Source: Flavobacterium sp. HTF (lineage in GTDB: Bacteria > Bacteroidota > Bacteroidia > Flavobacteriales > Flavobacteriaceae). From it: a DNA stretch of 64,000 nucleotides. A model generated the notes under the pieces. The model had not been told where the DNA came from. It searched no databases and worked only from the letters and a program-made list of their open reading frames with translations. Positions 18,694 through 28,040 of the stretch are shown piece after piece. The DNA is taken from contig NZ_QETH01000007.1 of the NCBI RefSeq assembly GCF_003105115.1, positions 51,915-115,914 of the forward strand, given 5' to 3'. Position numbers and translations under genes: made by a program. Each line of letters opens with the position of its first letter. Position 1 is the stretch's first letter.

Positions 18694-18709
18694 CTAAAAC
18701 GTTTTAGTA
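18692..18709. promoter_or_regulatory. Perfect 18-bp palindromic operator (LacI type)
   Basis: TACTAAAACGTTTTAGTA is a perfect palindrome with a central CG, the layout expected of LacI/GalR-family operators. It lies between the -7 element and where a -33 element would be, 39-56 bp before the GH31 start. Binding there should repress. No LacI-family gene is present in the window. Confidence 0.6.
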
Positions 18710-18720
18710 TAATTATAAAA

Positions 18721-18742
18721 AATATTGAAAAATTTCAATATT
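18721..18742 (-). terminator. AT-rich hairpin, possible weak terminator after the frameshifted GH43
   Basis: AATATTGAAA-AA-TTTCAATATT forms a near-perfect stem followed by T runs on both strands. It lies ~105 bp beyond the GH43 stop and just upstream of the GH31 operator. The stem is AT-only apart from two G-C pairs, so termination may be weak. Confidence 0.45.
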
Positions 18743-18846
18743 TTTTATGGTAAGTGAATTTATGATAAGCTATTAAAATGCTTATGATAATAAATATGTT
18801 AATTTTCTATCTATTATTTCTTTATATCAGATTAAAAACATTCTTT

Positions 18847-19894
18847 TTACATCGTTGGAATAACCAATGGAGTTCCCTCAGGTGCCGGGTCTCCAATAAT
18901 GGGATTTCCGTTTTCGTCCCATTTGATTTGCTGCATCCTTGGCGATCTTCTGCCCGCATCCCTCTCCCGGGTTTGAATTTGCATGGTATAGAATCCAGTC
19001 TTCTTTTCCATTTGGTGATTTGAAAAACGAATTGTGTCCCGGAGCATATACTTTCGTTTTGTCTGATTGTTCCAAAATTGGTTTTTCTGATTTTACCCAG
19101 GCCAACGGATCCAGCAAATTCTCTTTTCCTCTAAAACTGAGTAAGCCCAGACTATAGTTATCCGTCCAGCAGCCACTTGCTGAAAAGACAATAAACACTT
19201 TATCTTTATGTGTCAAAAACTGAGGCCCTTCATTTACATTCACCTGTGCAGGGTTTACGTCATCATGCAGCGCGCCGTGCAATTCCCAAGGTTTTGTCGG
19301 ACTGGAAATCAGAACTCTGTCTCCGTCAATTTGAGTAGGAGATTTCATTTTGGCGATATAAATATTTTGCTGCCCGTTTGTATCTCCCTCCCAGCCGGAC
19401 CAAATCATATACAATTGTTTCTTATAGCTAAATACGTTGCCGTCAATGGCCCATTTATCGGTTTTTGCAGCAATCTTTCCTTTAAATACCCATTCGCCTT
19501 CCATCGGGTTTTTTGAACTGTTTTCCAAAACATACATTCTGTGTGTATTGTTAGAGCCATTATCTGCAGCAAAATACACATACCATTTTCCATTAAAAAA
19601 ATGAAACTCAGGTGCCCATATTTCGGCAGAGTAATCGGTATTTTTCGGTGCAACCCAAATCGTTTTCTTTTCTGCATTTTTTAAATCTGCCAGACTTTTG
19701 GTTTTCAAAAGAACCAGGCGATCCTGCATAGTATGCGTATAATAGTAATACCCATTGTAATATGTGCTATAGGGATCTGCCCCATATTCTAAAAGCGGAT
19801 TGGTGAAGGTTTGTTGTGCTGAGACAGTATAGCTTCCGATACCGGACAAAATAAGTGATAATGTTAGTTGTAATAGGTAATATTTTTTTTTCAT
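18847..19894 (-). pseudogene. GH43 family glycosidase, frameshifted near the C-terminus
   Basis: The start at 19894 gives MKKKYYLLQLTLSL...VSAQ, a signal peptide; the frame is open to 19960 but that start is unlikely. A GH43 propeller follows: NPLLEYGADPYSTYYNGYYY with the base Asp, KWAIDGNVFSYK with the second Asp, and NVNEGPQFLTHKD with the acid Glu. After HANSNPGEGCG the frame runs into unrelated residues and stops at 18878. The expected ending (RRSPRMQQIKWDENGNP) continues in the next frame to a stop at 18847. Removing one C from the CCC run at 18953-18955 restores one continuous protein of about 349 residues. The catalytic residues all precede the shift. It may be a recent mutation or a sequencing error. 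The type resembles exo-alpha-L-arabinofuranosidases of GH43. Confidence 0.8.
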
Positions 19895-19992
19895 AAGTAA
19901 ATATTGATTGTTTTTTATATTTAGTTTCGGTATAATTTGTTGTGAAAAACGATCAAACAATGGTCTTTAATACTTTTGTCTAAAAAGGTTAA

Positions 19993-20036
19993 ATAAAAAA
20001 TCAAATTACCGGAACAAATCATTCCGATAATTTGAA
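19993..20036 (-). terminator. Terminator after the two-repeat secreted protein gene
   Basis: Arms 20001-20014 and 20022-20035 (TCAAATTACCGGAA and TTCCGATAATTTGA) pair with one mismatch. On the minus strand the stem is followed by TTTTTT. It lies ~40 bp past the stop at 20077. Confidence 0.75.
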
Positions 20037-20076
20037 TCCATAAAATAACCAACCACAGTTATTATAAAAAAAGCAT

Positions 20077-20871
20077 CTATTTTTCTTTACCTGTCTTTTT
20101 AATCAACACTACTCTGTACGAATTTATTTCACGAGTTTTAAAAGCCTCCATCCATGCTTTTTCATCTTCTGCTGTCTTAATAGTGTTATAATTAGTATTT
20201 CCCAATAGGTGATTTAGGTCTTTAAACTTATCGAGGGAAACGTATGAAGCTTCGCGATTTAAAGCATTTTCGTTAGAAGTTATCACTTTTAGCAAACTCC
20301 AATTGCCGGTAGTACCAGCATCTACTCTGCTTTGCCATTCACGTTTAAATATTTTTGATTCTGCCTCTCTGTACTTCACATTATTGTCAGGACTAACTTT
20401 CATAAAATTAATGAACATTACAGCTCCTAAGGACATTTGAAATTTTCCCTGAGTCTGGTCAATTTGCTTAAGAAAAAATGTTTCCACTACATCTCTGCTT
20501 TTAAGAGATTCCGTTCTTTTTGATTCTAAGTCTGCATCGGACATGGAAGGAAATGCTTTTTTTGCATTTTTTAAAAAACTACCACCACCGTTCTGGAACA
20601 TTTTAATTGAATCTTTAAAAACATGAACGGTCACATATTGATAATCGGAATTCACATTATCTGATTCCATACGCCAAAGTTGCCATCCTGTAATTTCGCC
20701 GTTTTCAACACGTTGATTATGTATCTTTTCCCAAAAGCTTTCCGTTTCCAGATAGGCTGATTCCTGTCCCGGAGCTATTTTCATAAACTCAAATAATAAA
20801 TAGGTTTTTGTTTGGGCAATCGCATTGCTTCCAAACAGAATAACGGCAACAAACAGCATTATTTTTTTCAT
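20077..20871 (-). CDS. Secreted protein with two related alpha/beta-barrel-like repeats, function unknown
   Basis: A 264-residue protein with a signal peptide ending SNAIAQ. It consists of two similar halves: residues ~22-125 (LLFEFMKIAPGQESAY...) and ~147-250 (VMFINFMKVSPDNNVKY...), each with a beta strand, a helix holding a ReAES/LETES-like segment and a GxW(S/Q)L strand. This layout recalls dimeric alpha/beta-barrel (NIPSNAP/ABM-like) proteins, but the similarity is judged by eye only. There is no cofactor motif and no sorting domain. It lies between the PUL enzymes and the regulator, in its own transcriptional unit, with a copy of the susC-type dyad ~220 bp upstream. A role in handling PUL products is possible but unproven. 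Confidence 0.7.
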   Translation of the reverse strand: MKKIMLFVAVILFGSNAIAQTKTYLLFEFMKIAPGQESAYLETESFWEKIHNQRVENGEITGWQLWRMESDNVNSDYQYVTVHVFKDSIKMFQNGGGSFLKNAKKAFPSMSDADLESKRTESLKSRDVVETFFLKQIDQTQGKFQMSLGAVMFINFMKVSPDNNVKYREAESKIFKREWQSRVDAGTTGNWSLLKVITSNENALNREASYVSLDKFKDLNHLLGNTNYNTIKTAEDEKAWMEAFKTREINSYRVVLIKKTGKEK

Positions 20872-21092
20872 AAGTATAATATTTACAGGTCAGTTAATTA
20901 TTGAAAACAGATAGGATGAATACACTAAGATTAAAAGACAACTTTTAAAAATTTCGTTTTGTATTTTTAAAAATATAACTAATATTGCAAGCGCTCTAAT
21001 GGTGTTAATTTTGAGTTCTTTTAAAATATTTTGATTATTTTTTATTAATACCATAAATTATATATTAAAAAAATATCATTTTAATTTTTGAC

Positions 21093-21132
21093 CAAAATAG
21101 GATATTGATCATATAACTGTAATCCCATTTTG
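21093..21132. promoter_or_regulatory. Candidate HTCS operator (copy B)
   Basis: Half-sites CAAAATAGGAT (21093-21103) and ATCCCATTTTG (21122-21132) are inverted repeats with one mismatch and an 18-nt spacer. The dyad lies between the minus-strand gene starting at 20871 and the plus-strand regulator starting at 21263, so it could serve both. Surrounding sequence (~21038-21157) resembles the region upstream of susC. The rest of the 391-bp intergenic region holds nothing else recognised. Confidence 0.6.
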
Positions 21133-21262
21133 TTTCACAATTGTGTTTAAATGATTCAAATCATACCTCAGAATATTGTCAATATTCATTTTAAACCAAA
21201 TGGTATGCATATGACACAACCAAAGGAGTTATTTTTATATAAAAAATTAATATAACATTTAC

Positions 21263-24200
21263 ATGCAAAGTTTTTTTAAAATAAGGACACTCGTTTGTCT
21301 TTTGTTTTTGTCCACTACCGTTTTTAGCCAGGAATATTATTTCAAACATTACAAAGTAGAAAATGGCATGTCGAACAATACTGTTTTGGCCTCCATTCAG
21401 GACAAAGATGGTTTTTTGTGGTTTGGGACTAAAGATGGTCTGAATCGTTTTGACGGATATCATTTTAAAACATTCCGCAGCGGGAAAGATCCTAAAACTT
21501 CACTGGGAATAAACTACATCCAGTCACTGCATGAATTCAAAAATTACATTTGGGTCGGTACAGACAAAGGACTCTATTCGTATGATAAAAAGTTAGAGAA
21601 ATTCAGTTTTATAAATGAGGCCATTAATAATCGCATCAACGATATTGATAATGACCTTAAAAACAATTTATGGTTTATCTCTATCGGAACATTGATAAAA
21701 TACAATGTCGACACCAAACAGACTACCATGTTTGACGGCAGAAATTCCTTTTATGCTACTTCTATCACCTGTGATAAAAATGGCGTAGTCTGGGTTTCCT
21801 CTTATGATGATTTGTACCGCTATTCTGAAGCTACCCAGAGTTTTGATAAAATCACGGTACAATTGCCCAATAGTACCTTTTCTATCTCTGTGATTTATGC
21901 ATTAGATGCCAATTCTATTTTAATCGGAACCCGTGATCATGGTATTTATAAATATGATGTTTCAACCGGAAAAACAACTCCGTTTATGAATGGCGCGGAA
22001 AAACCGGTTTTTGTCCGACAGTTTAACAAAAACAAAAATGAATTATGGATTGCCAGCGAATCCGGGGTTTACATTTATAATTTACAAAATAAAACCGTTA
22101 GAAATTTACGCAAGAGTGCGAGTGATCCTTATGCGATTTCAGATAATGCGGCCTATTGCATTACGATTGATAAGGAAAATGGTGTCTGGATCGGAACGTA
22201 TTTCGGCGGTGTCAATTACCATCAGAAACAGTACGATCAGTTTAAGAAATATTTTCCCCGAAAAAGTGAAAATGCAATTGTGGGAAGTGCGGTACGTGAA
22301 ATTCACAAAGATGATCAGGGAAATCTGTGGATTGGTACTGAAGATGCCGGACTTAATAAGTTTAACTTACAGACAAAGAAATTCGTTAATTTTCAGCCGG
22401 ACGGAACAAAATCAGGGCTTTCTTTCTATAACATTCATGGTGTTTTGCCAAGAGGGAACAAAATCTGGTTAGGCACATTTGAGCATGGCCTGGATATTAT
22501 GGACGTCAATTCGGGAAAAGTAATCAAACATTATGACCATACGACGAGTAATTTTAAAAGCGATTTTATTGTCTCGTTTTATGAAACTCCTGAAAAGAAA
22601 TTATACGTCATAACTTCTGTTGGGATTTATCTGTATGATGATAAAAATGACAGTTTTACAATTTCAGATAATTTTTCAGAAAGCACGCATTATACCTGCA
22701 TGTTTAAAGATAAGGACGGAAATTTATGGGCAGGATCTTATCGTGACGGATTATTTTACTACAATCCAAAAACAAAAGAAAAAGCAGTTTACAGGCATGA
22801 TTTTAATAATGATAAAAGCATTAGTAATGACTTTATCACTTCTATCTTTCAGGATCAGCAGAATAACCTGTGGATTGCCACCGAAAACGGCCTGAATCTA
22901 TTTGATGTAAAGAAAAAAGAGTTTAAAAAATTCACCACTAAAGACGGGTTTTCCAGTAATGTGATCTACTCTGTTTTGCAGGATGAAAATCAGAATTTAT
23001 GCATAACCACTTCAAAAGGGCTGGTTAAATTTAATTATAAAACAAAGTCAGTTAAAATTTTTACCACGGCAAACGGATTGCTGAGTGATCAGTTTAATTA
23101 CAGTTCGGCTTTTAAGGATTCCAATGGAGATATGTATTTTGGAAACCTGAACGGGATGATTAGTTTTAACGCTAAAAATTTCAGTACTTATAAATACAAT
23201 CCTCCGATATTTATTACCGGGCTTCAGATCAATAATCAGGATGTAATCGTTAATGATGAGGATTCTCCACTGGATGAATCTGTTTCTTATATAAAGAAAA
23301 TTACGTTAAAAAATCATCAGTCCAATTTTAATATTGATTTTGCCTCCCTGAGTTATACAGCTCCGGAGCTTACGCAATACTGGTATAAATTAGACGGTAT
23401 CAGCGATGACTGGGTGTATCTGAATAAAAACAATAAGGTCTTTTTTACGGAACTTCCGTCAGGTGATTATAAATTCAGGGTAAAATCATTAAGTGCCAGC
23501 GGCATATGGAGCAAAGAAGCTGTTGTCGGAATTACAATTTTGCCTCCGTTCTGGGCAAGCGGTTATGCTTTTTTTCTTTACTTTTTGTTAATAGCGGGTT
23601 GTCTTTACTGGCTTTTACGCAGGTATCATAACATGAATATCAGGGAAAGTAACCAAAAAATTGCACATCTCAATAACGAAAAAGAGAAGGAAATTTATCA
23701 TGCCAAAATTGAGTTTTTTACCAATGTGGCGCATGAAATCAGAACTCCTCTGACTTTGATCAAAAGTCCTCTGGAAAGCCTGTTAAAGAAAACCTATGAG
23801 TCTCCTGATATTATTCCGAATTTATCGATAATGGAGAAAAACACTTCCCGTCTGTTAAATCTGGTGAATGAATTGCTTGATTTCAGAAAGACAGAAATAG
23901 AAGGACTGGGTCTGACTTTTGTGGAAACCAATATATCTGTTCTGGTTCGGCAATTACTATCCCAATTTACCCCTCTGATTGAAGAAAGAAACATTCATGT
24001 TGAATTGGAACTGGGAGAAAAAAACGTGTATGCTTTTGTAGATGAAGAAGCTATTCGGAAAATCCTGAGCAACTTAATCAGTAATGCCATAAAATATGCC
24101 AAAAGTGAAGTTGTCATTACTTTGTTCCGGGATGAAAACTCTTTGGAGTTTATCGTTAAAAATGATGGAAATTTAATTCCAAAAGGACTTAAAAGTAAAA

Positions 24201-25225
24201 TTTTTGAACCTTTCTTCAGAATATTAGGTTCTGAAACACAAACCGGTACGGGAATTGGACTCTCGCTGGCTCATTCACTGACTGAATTGCATAACGGAAC
24301 CCTGAAACTGCAGTTTTTAGACGATTCCATGAATACTTTTGTGCTGCAATTACCGCTGCGTCAGCAAAGTGAGTTTCATTTATACAAAGATGCTTCTGAT
24401 GCAGCTGCAAAAGAAAGCAATGAAGATTTTGAAAATGAAATCATAGCGAAAAATATTAAAACACAAATCCTTATCGTTGAAGATAATCTGGAACTGCTTA
24501 ATTTTATGAGCAAGGAACTGGGGAAAGAATATAAAGTCTTTAAAGCCGCAAATGGCGAAGAAGCTTTAAAAGTGATTCATAACCAAACGATTCATATTGT
24601 AATCAGCGATATTACCATGCCGGTAATGGACGGAATCGAATTATGCGACCGTATTAAATCTAATATTGAAACAAGCCATATTCCGGTAATTTTGCTTACA
24701 GCCTTAAGCGCAGTACAATCCAAAATCAAAGGTTTGGAATCGGGAGCGGATGCCTATATTTCAAAACCTTTTTCGATGGACTTTATACTGGCACAAATCG
24801 ATAACTTATTATCGAACAGGCGCCATGTTATGGAATATTATGCGAGTTCTCCTTTGTCACATTTAAAATCCATTGCCCATAATAAAATTGACGAAGAATT
24901 TATTAAAAAACTGGACGATATTATCGATCAGAATATGGCTGATACCAACTTAAGTGTTGAATCATTAGCCGATATCCTGCACATGAGCCGCTCTACTTTG
25001 TACCGCAAAATAAAGGATATTTCCAATCTGAGCCCAAACGAGCTTATTAATAATGCCCGTTTGAAAAAAGCCGCAGAATTATTGCTTTCGGGGAAATACA
25101 AGGTTTATGAAATTGCAGAAATAGTCGGCTACAATTCGCAATCCAGTTTCAGCCGAAATTTCCAGAAAAGCTTTTCCATGTCGCCTTCGGATTTTATTAA
25201 TAATGGAAATCAGGAAATAAAATAA
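21263..25225 (+). CDS. Hybrid two-component system sensor/AraC regulator of the PUL
   Basis: A 1320-residue one-protein sensor and activator. A signal peptide (ending TVFSQ) is followed by ~14 Reg_prop beta-propeller repeats (WFGTKDGLNRFDG, WIGTEDAGLNKF and others, ~30-690), a Y_Y_Y domain (~695-760), a transmembrane helix (~770-790), a HisKA domain with H824 in NVAHEIRTPLTLI, an HATPase domain (GTGIGLSLAHSL), a receiver domain with D1116 in ISDITMPVMDG, and a C-terminal AraC-type helix-turn-helix (~1215-1315). The periplasmic propeller senses oligosaccharides released from the target glycan, and the HTH activates susC and enzyme transcription. It is divergent from the PUL genes, the usual arrangement. 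Candidate targets are the dyads at 14900-14939 and 21093-21132. All catalytic motifs look intact. Confidence 0.95.
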   Translation: MQSFFKIRTLVCLLFLSTTVFSQEYYFKHYKVENGMSNNTVLASIQDKDGFLWFGTKDGLNRFDGYHFKTFRSGKDPKTSLGINYIQSLHEFKNYIWVGTDKGLYSYDKKLEKFSFINEAINNRINDIDNDLKNNLWFISIGTLIKYNVDTKQTTMFDGRNSFYATSITCDKNGVVWVSSYDDLYRYSEATQSFDKITVQLPNSTFSISVIYALDANSILIGTRDHGIYKYDVSTGKTTPFMNGAEKPVFVRQFNKNKNELWIASESGVYIYNLQNKTVRNLRKSASDPYAISDNAAYCITIDKENGVWIGTYFGGVNYHQKQYDQFKKYFPRKSENAIVGSAVREIHKDDQGNLWIGTEDAGLNKFNLQTKKFVNFQPDGTKSGLSFYNIHGVLPRGNKIWLGTFEHGLDIMDVNSGKVIKHYDHTTSNFKSDFIVSFYETPEKKLYVITSVGIYLYDDKNDSFTISDNFSESTHYTCMFKDKDGNLWAGSYRDGLFYYNPKTKEKAVYRHDFNNDKSISNDFITSIFQDQQNNLWIATENGLNLFDVKKKEFKKFTTKDGFSSNVIYSVLQDENQNLCITTSKGLVKFNYKTKSVKIFTTANGLLSDQFNYSSAFKDSNGDMYFGNLNGMISFNAKNFSTYKYNPPIFITGLQINNQDVIVNDEDSPLDESVSYIKKITLKNHQSNFNIDFASLSYTAPELTQYWYKLDGISDDWVYLNKNNKVFFTELPSGDYKFRVKSLSASGIWSKEAVVGITILPPFWASGYAFFLYFLLIAGCLYWLLRRYHNMNIRESNQKIAHLNNEKEKEIYHAKIEFFTNVAHEIRTPLTLIKSPLESLLKKTYESPDIIPNLSIMEKNTSRLLNLVNELLDFRKTEIEGLGLTFVETNISVLVRQLLSQFTPLIEERNIHVELELGEKNVYAFVDEEAIRKILSNLISNAIKYAKSEVVITLFRDENSLEFIVKNDGNLIPKGLKSKIFEPFFRILGSETQTGTGIGLSLAHSLTELHNGTLKLQFLDDSMNTFVLQLPLRQQSEFHLYKDASDAAAKESNEDFENEIIAKNIKTQILIVEDNLELLNFMSKELGKEYKVFKAANGEEALKVIHNQTIHIVISDITMPVMDGIELCDRIKSNIETSHIPVILLTALSAVQSKIKGLESGADAYISKPFSMDFILAQIDNLLSNRRHVMEYYASSPLSHLKSIAHNKIDEEFIKKLDDIIDQNMADTNLSVESLADILHMSRSTLYRKIKDISNLSPNELINNARLKKAAELLLSGKYKVYEIAEIVGYNSQSSFSRNFQKSFSMSPSDFINNGNQEIK

Positions 25226-25233
25226 TACCTGAA

Positions 25234-25264
25234 AAAGTCCTAATGAAAATTAGGACTTTTTTTA
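25234..25264. terminator. Bidirectional terminator
   Basis: AAGTCCTAAT-GAAA-ATTAGGACTT followed by a T run, with an A run before it. It separates the convergent regulator (plus) and oxidoreductase (minus) genes. Confidence 0.9.
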
Positions 25265-25268
25265 TTTC

Positions 25269-26405
25269 TTATCCGTTTAGGTTCATGTTTCCGTTTAGCA
25301 CATTCAGAAAAGGATAATCAGTATACCCTCTGGCGGTACCTCCACCAAACAAAGTATGATTGTCTGAAATTTCATTTAATACCGCATCAAGTTTTACCCG
25401 TTCCGGATAATCCGGATTGGTTAAAAACTTCCTGCCGTAACCAATTAAGTCTACCAGATCATCATCAATCAGTTTTTCGCCTTCTTCGGGAGTTTTGTTT
25501 CCTGTGGCAATAATGGTATTTTTAAAATTAGACCGAAGTGCTGTCCTGAAATCATTTGGAATTTGCGGGGCATCATCCCAGTCTGCTTCGCAAAGATGTA
25601 TATAAGCGATTTCAAGCTCATTTAATCTTCTGGCGGCCAAAATTATAGTCTCTAGTATTTCCGGATCATTCATATCTTTAAAGCTAATAAATGGAGAAAG
25701 CCTTACTCCTGTTTTTTCTTTTCCAACTGCCTTTGCAACAGCTGCAGTAATTTCGATCAAAAAGCGGGTTCTGTTTTCTTTCGTACCGCCATATTCGTCA
25801 GTTCTTTTGTTACTGTTGCTTCTTAAAAACTGATCAATGAGATAACCATTTGCACCGTGAATTTCGACACCGTCAAAACCGGCCTCAATAGCATTTTTTG
25901 CTCCCTGTACAAATTCTCCAATTACCTTGTCAATATCGGCTTTGCTCATTTCTTTGGGTTCTTCTGTAGGTACAAAAGTGGCATCACCATTTGCAGCCCC
26001 GTCAAAAATATAAACACTGGTATTCTGGGCAATTATGGCAGAAGGAGCAATTGGTTGTAATCCGTTTACTTTTGAACTGCTTACCCTGCCCACATGCCAT
26101 AACTGAAGAAATATTTTACTTCCGTTTTTATGTACCGCGTCAGTAATTAATTTCCAGCCTTCTATCTGCTGCGGACTGTAAATTCCCGGTGTATTGGCAT
26201 ACCCCATTCCCTGCAAAGAAATCTGGGTTGCTTCTGTAATTATAATAGCGGCAGAGCTGCGCTGGGCATAATATTCTGCCATTAAAGCATTTGGAATATC
26301 TCCCGGCTGTGAGGCTCTCGAACGGGTCATCGGAGCCATTAAAAAACGGCTTTTTAATTGATTTCCGCTTAAATTATACTGCTGAAATAAGTTCTGGTAT
26401 TTCAT
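25269..26405 (-). CDS. NADH:flavin oxidoreductase, old yellow enzyme family (NemA-like)
   Basis: A 378-residue cytosolic FMN enzyme with no signal peptide. It has the OYE start (LKSRFLMAPMTRSRA), the FMN-binding TEATQIS segment, LQLWHVGR, the substrate-binding/FMN-contacting FDGVEIHGANGYLIDQFL with the usual His-Asn pair, NKRTDEYGG, and a C-terminal GYGRKFLTNPDYP. Enzymes of this group reduce activated C=C bonds (N-ethylmaleimide, enones) or nitro groups. It is the last gene of a three-gene operon with an NTF2-like protein and a polysaccharide-deacetylase-family protein, 29 bp after the latter. The physiological substrate cannot be inferred. Its length is normal for the family. Confidence 0.9.
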   Translation of the reverse strand: MKYQNLFQQYNLSGNQLKSRFLMAPMTRSRASQPGDIPNALMAEYYAQRSSAAIIITEATQISLQGMGYANTPGIYSPQQIEGWKLITDAVHKNGSKIFLQLWHVGRVSSSKVNGLQPIAPSAIIAQNTSVYIFDGAANGDATFVPTEEPKEMSKADIDKVIGEFVQGAKNAIEAGFDGVEIHGANGYLIDQFLRSNSNKRTDEYGGTKENRTRFLIEITAAVAKAVGKEKTGVRLSPFISFKDMNDPEILETIILAARRLNELEIAYIHLCEADWDDAPQIPNDFRTALRSNFKNTIIATGNKTPEEGEKLIDDDLVDLIGYGRKFLTNPDYPERVKLDAVLNEISDNHTLFGGGTARGYTDYPFLNVLNGNMNLNG

Positions 26406-26434
26406 TTTCTATTCTTATTAGTAAGTACTGTTTT

Positions 26435-27388
26435 TCATAATTCACGTATAATGTTCTTATCTTCATAAGCCATTTGGGCAATTTCGTCTTTTCGCCTAAA
26501 GCTGACTCCTTTGTGTTTTTGCATGTAGGTGATGATTTCTGTAGTTGCCGCAACCATTTGCGGCGTCCCTCCAATACGGTCGTGAAAACTTATTGACATT
26601 TGCCTGCGCTTTTTTTCAGATTCCTTGTAAAGCTGGTTAAATTCCATTATCACCTGACGCACAAACTGATCCGCGCTAAAGTTTTTTCCTTCTATCAATA
26701 CAATATCATTACAGCGAATGGTGTATGGAACTACCGCAAAATCATTTCCTTTTACTTTTACTAAAAACGGTTCATCCCGGCTTAAGTCATCAATATGGTA
26801 CTTAAAACCAAGTTCCTGAAGAATTTCAAGCGTATTGGTACCACGTCTGAGCCAGTTGGCATTATACCCGACAGGTTCAAAACCCGTAACTTTTTTAATC
26901 GCTTCCGCACCATCTTTGATAAACTTTTTTTCGGTTTCATACGGCATCGAATATTGCGTTGCCCAGTCCATACCGTGCGCAGCAGCCTCATGTCCGCGTT
27001 GTACAATTTCCCTGGCCAGCTCCGGATTTTTTAAAACCGCTGAGCCGACCATGTGCGAAGTAACTTTTATTCCAAGTTTGTCCCAATTGTCGAGCATCCT
27101 CGGAATTCCTTCTTTATATCCATACTGATACCAGCTTTCTCCCGGAAGATCAACAAATCCTTTCTGCATATTTTGCGGAAACGGACTTTCGGAGTTTACC
27201 GGCTGACCACCGGCTTCAAACTGCATTGAAACCGATACTAACAAACGTGAGCCGTCTGCCCAGCTGGTAACAGTATCTTTGGTAAGTGTATCTTCTTTTA
27301 AATCTCCGGCAAGCAGTGTATTTGTTGGCAGTATTCCTGCAAGTCCAATAATACCGGCCTCTTTAAGAAATGTTCTTCTGTCTTTCAT
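26435..27388 (-). CDS. Polysaccharide deacetylase family protein with Tat-like signal
   Basis: A 317-residue protein. The N-terminus (KDRRTFLKEAGIIGLAGILP) has the twin-arginine export pattern, so it is probably exported folded. The NodB-homology fold is recognised from the region around KVTSHMVGSAVLKNPELA, then IVQRGHEAAAHGMDWA with the two His of the GHExxxHG motif, and the late SFHDRIGGTP segment. This looks like the subgroup that includes PuuE-type allantoinases and other amidohydrolase-like deacetylases, not chitin deacetylases. It acts on C-N or C-O acyl bonds and probably binds a metal. It lies 27 bp after the NTF2-like gene. The substrate is unknown. Confidence 0.8.
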   Translation of the reverse strand: MKDRRTFLKEAGIIGLAGILPTNTLLAGDLKEDTLTKDTVTSWADGSRLLVSVSMQFEAGGQPVNSESPFPQNMQKGFVDLPGESWYQYGYKEGIPRMLDNWDKLGIKVTSHMVGSAVLKNPELAREIVQRGHEAAAHGMDWATQYSMPYETEKKFIKDGAEAIKKVTGFEPVGYNANWLRRGTNTLEILQELGFKYHIDDLSRDEPFLVKVKGNDFAVVPYTIRCNDIVLIEGKNFSADQFVRQVIMEFNQLYKESEKKRRQMSISFHDRIGGTPQMVAATTEIITYMQKHKGVSFRRKDEIAQMAYEDKNIIREL

Positions 27389-27415
27389 ATTCGTCTGAAT
27401 TAAATCTGATTGAAT

Positions 27416-27913
27416 TTATTTAAGGGCTTTTTCAATAATTAATGTTTCCTCATACAATGAAAATTTGCTGATTAAATCATTTTCAATTGTAATATGAATG
27501 GCCAGAGGCATCTTAAAATGTTTTCCTGTTTTCTTAACGGTTCTTTCTATAGTACCAAAAACCGCTACTTCGTTGCCTCTCAACAAAAAAGAATTCGCTT
27601 CCAGTTTTTCGCTTCCGTCAATGAAATAGCTGAACAGGGTGGTGAATAATTCTGAGATTTCTGCCCTCTTGCTGCGGTGTCCTGTCCAGGGCATGTATTT
27701 TGATTCAAAAATGTACCAGTCCACATTTTCTGAAACCATTGAGGCTATTTTTTCAGGATTTTTGGCTGTGATGTATTCAAAGAACTTTTCTGCAGTTTGC
27801 TTTGTTTTAATTTCCTGATCGGTATACACCTGCGCCTGAACTGAAAAACCAATTAACAGCATTAGTACGGTTACTTTTATATTGCTTTTTACTTGTTTAA
27901 AAATTTGTTTCAT
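27416..27913 (-). CDS. Secreted SnoaL/NTF2-like protein
   Basis: A 165-residue protein with a signal peptide ending SVQAQ. The rest shows the NTF2-like cone fold pattern: an N-terminal helix (TAEKFFEYITAKNPEKIASMV), SENVDWYIF, then strands (EVAVFGTIERTVKKTGKHFKM, ISKFSLYEE). Such proteins may be isomerases, cyclases or plain binding proteins. It is the first gene of the operon that runs into the deacetylase-like and OYE genes. Upstream, at 28041-28058, is a dyad that recurs before another operon. A specific reaction cannot be assigned. Confidence 0.75.
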   Translation of the reverse strand: MKQIFKQVKSNIKVTVLMLLIGFSVQAQVYTDQEIKTKQTAEKFFEYITAKNPEKIASMVSENVDWYIFESKYMPWTGHRSKRAEISELFTTLFSYFIDGSEKLEANSFLLRGNEVAVFGTIERTVKKTGKHFKMPLAIHITIENDLISKFSLYEETLIIEKALK

Positions 27914-28040
27914 CTTGATTTCTTTTAAATTATTTTAAGGTTTTAAAACAAGTATTTCTTTGTGCAAAAACCGAACAATAAATTTAAACAATTGATAATC
28001 AAATTTTTATATTTTTAAAAATAAAAAATAGCCAACTTTA

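Noticed and set aside
18878..19047. Apparent separate short gene at 18847-19047 on the minus strand
   Set aside because: Its translation supplies the missing C-terminal end of the GH43 gene (RRSPRMQQIKW); it is the shifted frame of that gene and not an independent one.
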